Below, one piece after another: positions 1 through 3,057 of a DNA stretch of 5,161 nucleotides (its first letter is position 1; each line of letters opens with the position of its first letter). Location: contig CAKMZR010000131.1 of assembly GCA_929200455.1 (NCBI GenBank), positions 1 through 5,161 on the forward strand. The letters run 5' to 3'. A program made the translations under genes and the position numbers. The notes beneath the pieces are model-generated. The model did no database searches. It saw only the letters and a program-made list of their open reading frames with translations, and was not told where the DNA came from. Source of the DNA: an uncultured Alphaproteobacteria bacterium (GTDB lineage Bacteria > Pseudomonadota > Alphaproteobacteria > CAKMZR01).

Positions 1-1
1 C

Positions 2-148
2 TTTGGTTGTCTTACCCTGACTCAAGAAGACTTTCTTGAGCTCCTCCATCAAGCCCTTGAGCTTCACGGTGATGAGCCTTCTTTGTTCATGCGTAATTAT
101 CATGAAGACGAACTTGAAGAAGCCGCCATAGCCAAATCTTTAGGGTAG
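2..148 (+). CDS. 3' end of an unrecognised gene (partial)
   Basis: An open frame enters from the left edge and ends at TAG 146-148, giving the last 48 residues of a protein. The segment is acidic and looks helical (TQEDFLELLHQALELHGDE, then EDELEEAAIAKSLG at the C terminus), which is protein-like and not low complexity. I do not recognise a family. Codons end mostly in C, T or A, so it does not share the strong G/T-ending bias of the minus-strand genes at 967-5161. It converges on the FlaG-like gene, with 199 bases between the two stops. No start can be judged because it lies outside the window. It could be a chance open frame; the regular acidic-amphipathic pattern is the main reason to keep it. 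Confidence 0.5.
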   Translation, partial: FGCLTLTQEDFLELLHQALELHGDEPSLFMRNYHEDELEEAAIAKSLG

Positions 149-245
149 CAATGGCCACTTCCTGCGAGTCACCCAAAACGGCTCAACCTTAACAAGGACT
201 CCGCAACGGCTTCTCAAAAACCCGCACGAGAACAACCTCGGAGAA

Positions 246-315
246 AACCTCAGGGAACAACCTGCGTCAGGGAATAACCTCAGGGAAACCTTGCATCAGG
301 GAAGAACAGAGGGAA
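246..315. repeat. Short tandem repeats, AACCTCAGGGAA type
   Basis: Five related units follow one another: AACCTCAGGGAA (246-257), AACCTGCGTCAGGGAA (259-274), AACCTCAGGGAA (276-287), AACCTTGCATCAGGGAA (287-303) and a degenerate AACAGAGGGAA (305-315). A looser copy, AACCTCGGAG, lies at 234-243. Short and long units alternate, so the array can be read as two copies of a roughly 30-base unit (246-275 and 276-304). Each core is a tiny palindrome (CCT-C-AGG, CCTG-CGT-CAGG). The array lies between two convergent genes, in the rest of the 149-347 spacer, where I see no other gene and no convincing terminator. Confidence 0.7.
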
Positions 316-347
316 TGGCAAAACCGCCAGCCTACGAGACCACCTGG

Positions 348-767
348 TTACGGAAGCTTTTTCTCACCGTCTTGAAGAGTCTGCACATTGTTCTCTTGAC
401 GGAACTGAGATTCCAAATACTGAACCAACGACTCAGAAGGAATCCGCGCTATCGCTTGACCACTGTTGGAAGAAATCTCAAGAACAACACGACCGGAACG
501 CTCCGAATCAAAGGCCACACGCGTGCTCACGCCAATGGTCAGCTCTTTAAGACTCGGAATACCACGAGTCTCACTGCCCGATTGCTGACGACGAAAGGCA
601 TCATCGCCTCGCACGTTCGACTCTTGGCTTTGAGTCGTAGCCGCAATAACCGAATCAGGGGCGTTGTTAATACCAATAGAAGGCAATGCTCCCGCTTGCT
701 GAGGGGAATTTGTTTGCGCCTGTTGGGGAATAGCCGTTTGTAAGGGATTGCCTGCAATCTCTACCAT
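348..767 (-). CDS. FlaG-like small flagellar protein
   Basis: A 139-residue protein. Residues 1-75 are a low-complexity, Gln/Ser/Asn/Pro-rich tail typical of a disordered segment. Residues about 80-122 form the conserved part: VSTRVAFDSER, then GRVVLEISSNSGQAIARIP, then SESLVQYLESQF. This fits the FlaG pattern of a beta hairpin ending in a 'G-x-x-I-x-x-IP' turn followed by a helix. FlaG-family proteins are small flagellar proteins, often linked to filament length or assembly, but their exact role is poorly defined. There is no signal peptide and no membrane segment. The start at 767 is supported by AAAGGAG seven bases upstream. The G/C balance of this gene is nearly even, unlike the strongly skewed genes to its right. 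No other flagellar gene is visible in the window. The assignment rests on a short motif, so it is moderate. Confidence 0.65.
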   Translation of the reverse strand: MVEIAGNPLQTAIPQQAQTNSPQQAGALPSIGINNAPDSVIAATTQSQESNVRGDDAFRRQQSGSETRGIPSLKELTIGVSTRVAFDSERSGRVVLEISSNSGQAIARIPSESLVQYLESQFRQENNVQTLQDGEKKLP

Positions 768-774
768 GATAAGT

Positions 775-781
775 CTCCTTT
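775..781 (-). promoter_or_regulatory. Ribosome binding site of the FlaG-like gene
   Basis: The minus strand reads AAAGGAG, then seven bases, then ATG (765-767). This near-perfect Shine-Dalgarno fixes the start. It also argues that the minus-strand frame is the real one here, rather than the overlapping plus-strand frame open from 144 to 743. Confidence 0.8.
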
Positions 782-847
782 GCTTTCTGCTCAGAGTTTA
801 CGTTTTGACATCCAGACCCCAGAAACCCCGCCCAGTGCCTGCTTATA

Positions 848-865
848 GTACGAATTTTTCCGTAC
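848..865. repeat. Inverted repeat GTACG-N8-CGTAC upstream of the FlaG-like gene
   Basis: Perfect 5-base arms (848-852 and 861-865) flank an A/T-rich 8-base centre. A G-U pair would extend the stem by one in minus-strand RNA. On the minus strand it is directly followed by TACTATAAG, which could contain a -10 element for the FlaG-like gene, so the repeat would sit in the promoter spacer as an operator. No -35 hexamer stands at normal spacing, so this stays a suggestion. The spacer 768-966 shows no gene. Confidence 0.4.
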
Positions 866-888
866 ATCCTACCCAACCCTAAACCCAT

Positions 889-925
889 TCTAGAAAGAAA
901 AAAGAAAAATGTCAACTGATTTTTG
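889..925 (-). terminator. Possible weak rho-independent terminator after metC
   Basis: About 40 bases past the metC stop, the minus strand reads AAAAAT, eight bases, ATTTTT, and then a T-rich run interrupted by C (TTTTTCTTTTTTCTTTCT). The T-tract is good, but the stem is only six A-T pairs, so intrinsic termination would be weak. It is placed correctly between metC and the FlaG-like gene. Confidence 0.35.
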
Positions 926-966
926 CTTCTTCTGCTCTTCTCTCTGACCTCACCTCAAACCCCACC

Positions 967-2196
967 TCAAGTCATAGACTTCTTCCAACGCAACAAACCT
1001 TCCGACAAATCCCTCTTCAAATCTTCACAATCCTCGAGCCCTATATGCACACGCACAAGCGTCGTCTCTTCCTCGCCAGAAACCTCAGGAAATCCCATCA
1101 CACCCCGATAATTCCTCGCCTGATCTTGGGGCAAGATCAAACTCTCAAAACTTCCCCAACTAAAACCCATGCCAAAAAGTTCCATGTGATCCACAAAGGA
1201 AGCCAAACCCTCTCGACTCCGACCCTTCAACAGAACACCCATCAAGCCACTCCCTCCCTCATAACGAGACTTCCACACCCCATAACCCTCGTCGCTCTCA
1301 AGACCTGGATACAACACCTTCGCCACCATAGACTCACGCTCTAACCACGAGGCCATCTCCCTTGCCGATTCGTCATGACGCCTCATACGGGCAGAAAGGG
1401 TACGTGCTCCACGCAAAACCAACCACGCCGCATCCGGAGATGTCGAAACCGCCGACACATCCTCCACATAACGCAAACTGTCCATCACCTCCCCCTTCTT
1501 CACACTCACAACACCCATCATCACATCCGCATGACCACCACAATACTTACTCGCAGACTGTATCGCCACATCCACTCCCTCACACAAAGGCCTGTAAAAA
1601 TATCCCGCAGACCACGTGTGATCCAATACACTCACAACACCATTCTCCCTGCACAATTCCGCCAACCGCGTCGCATCCGCCATCTCAAATGTCGAACTCC
1701 CAGGAACCTCCATAAACAATACATCCACATCCCCTCGCAAACGTGCAGACACATCCTCCACATCGCGACAATCCACATAAGTCACCTTAACACCCCTAGG
1801 ACGAAGAATCTTCTCGCATATCTTCTTCGTAGGAAGATACACATTGTCCGCCACCAAAATCTCCCTCCCAGACTTGCTCAAATTCTGCAACACAAAAAGT
1901 ATCGCCTCCATACCAGAACCCGTCAACCAAACCTCGTCCGCTCCCTCGTAACCCTTCAGCCAATCCCTCAACGCAAAATTGCTCTGAGTCCCACTCCTCC
2001 CATAACGCAAACGCGAACCGTCAGAGGCCTCCAATGCCTCCAAATTGTCAAACAAAATTGTCGAGGCACGAACCACAGGCACATTCACAGCGTGACACGT
2101 CATCCCCTCATCACGACCCCCATGTGCACAATAGGTCTCACGCTTATAACCCTCACCACTCCAACCCAAACCATAACGATCTTTATCCTCCAACAT
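967..2196 (-). CDS. metC: Cystathionine beta-lyase (PLP-dependent, Cys/Met metabolism family)
   Basis: A 409-residue protein of normal length for the family. It is expected to cleave cystathionine to homocysteine, pyruvate and ammonia in cytosolic methionine synthesis. Visible landmarks are VVRASTILFDNL (41-52); YGRSGT with Tyr65 and Arg67 (PLP phosphate contacts from the partner subunit); TGSGMEA (92-98); Tyr120, which would stack on PLP; Asp192 in LDHTW; the Schiff-base Lys217 in QSASKYCGGHAD; the beta-lyase signature GFSWGSFESLILP (344-356); and Arg382 in RVHIGLED for the substrate carboxylate. The start at 2196 has GAGAGGA six bases upstream. Odd points are CGGHAD where VGHSD is usual, SWGS where SWGG is usual, and DHTW where DNTW is usual; all key catalytic residues are kept. 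The SWG-ESL signature favours beta-lyase over gamma-synthase, but substrate specificity is not proven by sequence. Confidence 0.9.
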   Translation of the reverse strand: MLEDKDRYGLGWSGEGYKRETYCAHGGRDEGMTCHAVNVPVVRASTILFDNLEALEASDGSRLRYGRSGTQSNFALRDWLKGYEGADEVWLTGSGMEAILFVLQNLSKSGREILVADNVYLPTKKICEKILRPRGVKVTYVDCRDVEDVSARLRGDVDVLFMEVPGSSTFEMADATRLAELCRENGVVSVLDHTWSAGYFYRPLCEGVDVAIQSASKYCGGHADVMMGVVSVKKGEVMDSLRYVEDVSAVSTSPDAAWLVLRGARTLSARMRRHDESAREMASWLERESMVAKVLYPGLESDEGYGVWKSRYEGGSGLMGVLLKGRSREGLASFVDHMELFGMGFSWGSFESLILPQDQARNYRGVMGFPEVSGEEETTLVRVHIGLEDCEDLKRDLSEGLLRWKKSMT

Positions 2197-2202
2197 CTCT
2201 TT

Positions 2203-2209
2203 TCCTCTC
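2203..2209 (-). promoter_or_regulatory. metC: Ribosome binding site of metC
   Basis: The minus strand reads GAGAGGA six bases before ATG 2194-2196, supporting this start. The upstream stretch is purine-rich throughout, so the motif stands out less than it would in neutral sequence. Confidence 0.65.
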
Positions 2210-2259
2210 TTCTCACAACCCGTTCTCGCAAAAATTTCTTCTCTCCACCCACAACTCCC

Positions 2260-2276
2260 TTTGAGTCTTGCTCAAA
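2260..2276. repeat. Inverted repeat TTTGAG-N5-CTCAAA between metC and tRNA-Leu
   Basis: Perfect 6-base arms (2260-2265 and 2271-2276) lie in the 156-base divergent region between metC and tRNA-Leu. The left arm overlaps the candidate -35 element of the tRNA promoter. On the minus strand it lies in the metC leader, just downstream of a possible -10 (TAGAAT, 2290 to 2285). It may be an operator, a leader hairpin, or chance. Confidence 0.4.
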
Positions 2277-2289
2277 AACCCTTTATTCT
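2261..2289 (+). promoter_or_regulatory. Candidate sigma-70 promoter for tRNA-Leu
   Basis: TTGAGT (2261-2266), a 17-base spacer, and TATTCT (2284-2289). Each hexamer matches the consensus at 4 of 6 positions and the spacing is ideal. It would start transcription near 2296, giving a leader of about 57 bases before the mature tRNA. In C/T-rich sequence such a match can arise by chance. Confidence 0.3.
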
Positions 2290-2352
2290 ACCCACGTGTA
2301 CCCTTCCTTCTCTATGTACCTGAGACCTTCATAGGCAGAGCATAAATCCCCC

Positions 2353-2437
2353 GGGGGCTTGGCGGAATTGGTAGACGCGCTGGACTTAAAATCCAGTGAC
2401 TTATGTCGTGCGGGTTCGATTCCCGCAGCCCCTACCA
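2353..2437 (+). tRNA. tRNA-Leu (anticodon TAA)
   Basis: A complete type II tRNA of 85 bases including an encoded CCA (2435-2437). The acceptor stem GGGGGCT (2353-2359) pairs with AGCCCCT (2427-2433), with one G-T pair at the end and discriminator A2434. The D arm is GCG/CGC (2362-2364 and 2376-2378) with the GG of the D loop. The anticodon stem CTGGA/TCCAG (2380-2384 and 2392-2396) holds loop CTTAAAA, with TAA at 2387-2389. A long variable arm (2397-2409) has a GAC/GTC stem. The T arm GCGGG/CCCGC (2410-2414 and 2422-2426) holds TTCGATT. It reads UUA, plus UUG by wobble. It is the only complete plus-strand gene, lying between two minus-strand genes, and its 5' end sits inside the palindrome CCCCCGGGGG (2348-2357). 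Confidence 0.97.
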
Positions 2438-2481
2438 ACTTCTCCCTTTACGCACACACACGCCACAAGCACCTCTTCCTC

Positions 2482-2949
2482 TCAGACAAACGCCACCAAC
2501 GCCTCCACCTCCACAGAAACACCCAAGGGCAGGGCAGACACACCAACCGCAGCCCGAGCATGACGACCCTTCTCAGCAAAAACATCCACCATCAGATCAG
2601 ACGCTCCGTTCACCACACGAGGATGAGCCGTAAATTCAGGCGTACTCGCCACAAAACCTCCCAAACGCACCACACGCTGTACCCGGTCCAAATCACCATC
2701 CAACGCACGCTTCACTTGTGCCAGTATGTTCACTCCACATAACTTCGCAGCCTCATATCCCTCCTCCTCACTCACACCATCTCCCAGTCTGCCCTTGTAC
2801 ATCATCTCTCCCCCCTCCACAGGAAGCTGTCCCGACACAAAAATAAGACCGCCGCTCACCACATAAGGCACATAGTTCGCCGCAGGAGACGAAGCCTCCG
2901 GAATCTCAAGTCCTAGTGCTTTCAAACGTTCCTCTACTCTCTCTGACAT
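2482..2949 (-). CDS. RidA/YjgF-family enamine/imine deaminase
   Basis: A 155-residue protein matching the longer RidA-like subgroup, which has an N-terminal 'ERLKALGLEIPEASSPAANYVPYV' style extension. Family members are trimers, and archetypal RidA hydrolyses reactive 2-aminoacrylate and related imines released by PLP enzymes. Landmarks are FVSGQLP (37-43), the stretch RVVRLGGFVASTPEF (92-106), VNGASDLMVDVF (113-124), and RHARAAVGVSALPLG (129-143). Arg132 aligns with the substrate-binding Arg105 of E. coli RidA, and Glu147 with its Glu120; the Cys107 equivalent is Ala134. The start at 2949 is chosen over an in-frame ATG at 3006 because AAGGAG lies six bases upstream and the family N terminus begins here; the extra 19 residues are low-complexity and Glu/Lys-rich. 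It lies next to metC, a PLP lyase, although the tRNA intervenes. Activity in this subgroup is less well defined than in true RidA. Confidence 0.88.
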   Translation of the reverse strand: MSERVEERLKALGLEIPEASSPAANYVPYVVSGGLIFVSGQLPVEGGEMMYKGRLGDGVSEEEGYEAAKLCGVNILAQVKRALDGDLDRVQRVVRLGGFVASTPEFTAHPRVVNGASDLMVDVFAEKGRHARAAVGVSALPLGVSVEVEALVAFV

Positions 2950-2955
2950 CTCTTT

Positions 2956-2961
2956 CTCCTT
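2956..2961 (-). promoter_or_regulatory. Ribosome binding site deciding the RidA-family start
   Basis: AAGGAG on the minus strand, six bases before ATG 2947-2949. The competing ATG at 3004-3006 has only a weaker AAGG about ten bases upstream, so the shorter protein is preferred. Confidence 0.75.
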
Positions 2962-2964
2962 TTC

Positions 2965-2997
2965 TCTATACCTCCCCGTCTCTATTCCCTCCCCGTC
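2965..2997 (-). repeat. Tandem duplication in the RidA-family leader
   Basis: On the plus strand TCTATACCTCCCCGTC (2965-2980) is followed at once by TCTATTCCCTCCCCGTC (2981-2997), a 16/17-base direct repeat differing by one substitution and one inserted base. On the minus strand each copy carries a GGGGAGG core that resembles a Shine-Dalgarno, upstream of the true AAGGAG. Confidence 0.7.
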
Positions 2998-3027
2998 ACA
3001 AATCATCTCAGACTTGCCTTCCGCCTT

Positions 3028-3057
3028 TATATAACCCCTAAATCATTCCCTCTTCAA
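3028..3057 (-). promoter_or_regulatory. Candidate promoter for the RidA-family gene
   Basis: On the minus strand TTGAAG (3057 to 3052), an 18-base spacer, and TATATA (3033 to 3028), each 4 of 6 to consensus. The -35 falls inside the last codons of the RTX gene. If used, transcription starts about 70 bases before the RidA-family start, with the tandem repeat in the leader. I see no terminator between the RTX gene and this one, so read-through is equally possible. Confidence 0.3.

Noticed and set aside
246..315. CRISPR array
   Set aside because: The units are 12-17 bases, nearly contiguous, without spacers of regular length and without cas genes.
144..743. Plus-strand frame open from 144 to 743 across the repeat array
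   Set aside because: The Arg/Leu/Thr-rich product has no recognisable pattern and no good ribosome binding site, and it lies antisense to the FlaG-like gene, which has a strong AAAGGAG and a family motif.
768..870. Sigma-54 or sigma-28 promoter for the FlaG-like gene
   Set aside because: A GGCAC stretch is present but the matching GC element is not, and I find no TAAA-N15-GCCGATAA pattern.
539..915. Alternative minus-strand frames overlapping the FlaG-like gene and its upstream spacer
   Set aside because: They overlap the supported gene in other frames, give low-quality proteins and lack a supporting ribosome binding site.
923..2334. Long plus-strand open frames over metC, including one of about 319 residues
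   Set aside because: They are His/Thr/Pro/Arg-rich antisense shadows caused by the C-rich plus strand, which makes stop codons rare. MetC motifs show the minus strand is coding.
2353..2481. tRNA 3' end as a phage or island attachment site
   Set aside because: No integrase, no repeated tRNA 3' segment and no island-like cargo is visible; ordinary chromosomal genes flank it.
2359..2742. Plus-strand open frame starting MAELVDALDLKSSDL
   Set aside because: Its start is tRNA-Leu read as protein, a well-known annotation artefact; the rest is antisense to the RidA-family gene.
2950..3006. Longer RidA-family protein starting at ATG 3006
   Set aside because: The extra 19 residues are low-complexity, encoded partly by the tandem repeat, and the ribosome binding site is weaker than the AAGGAG serving the ATG at 2949.
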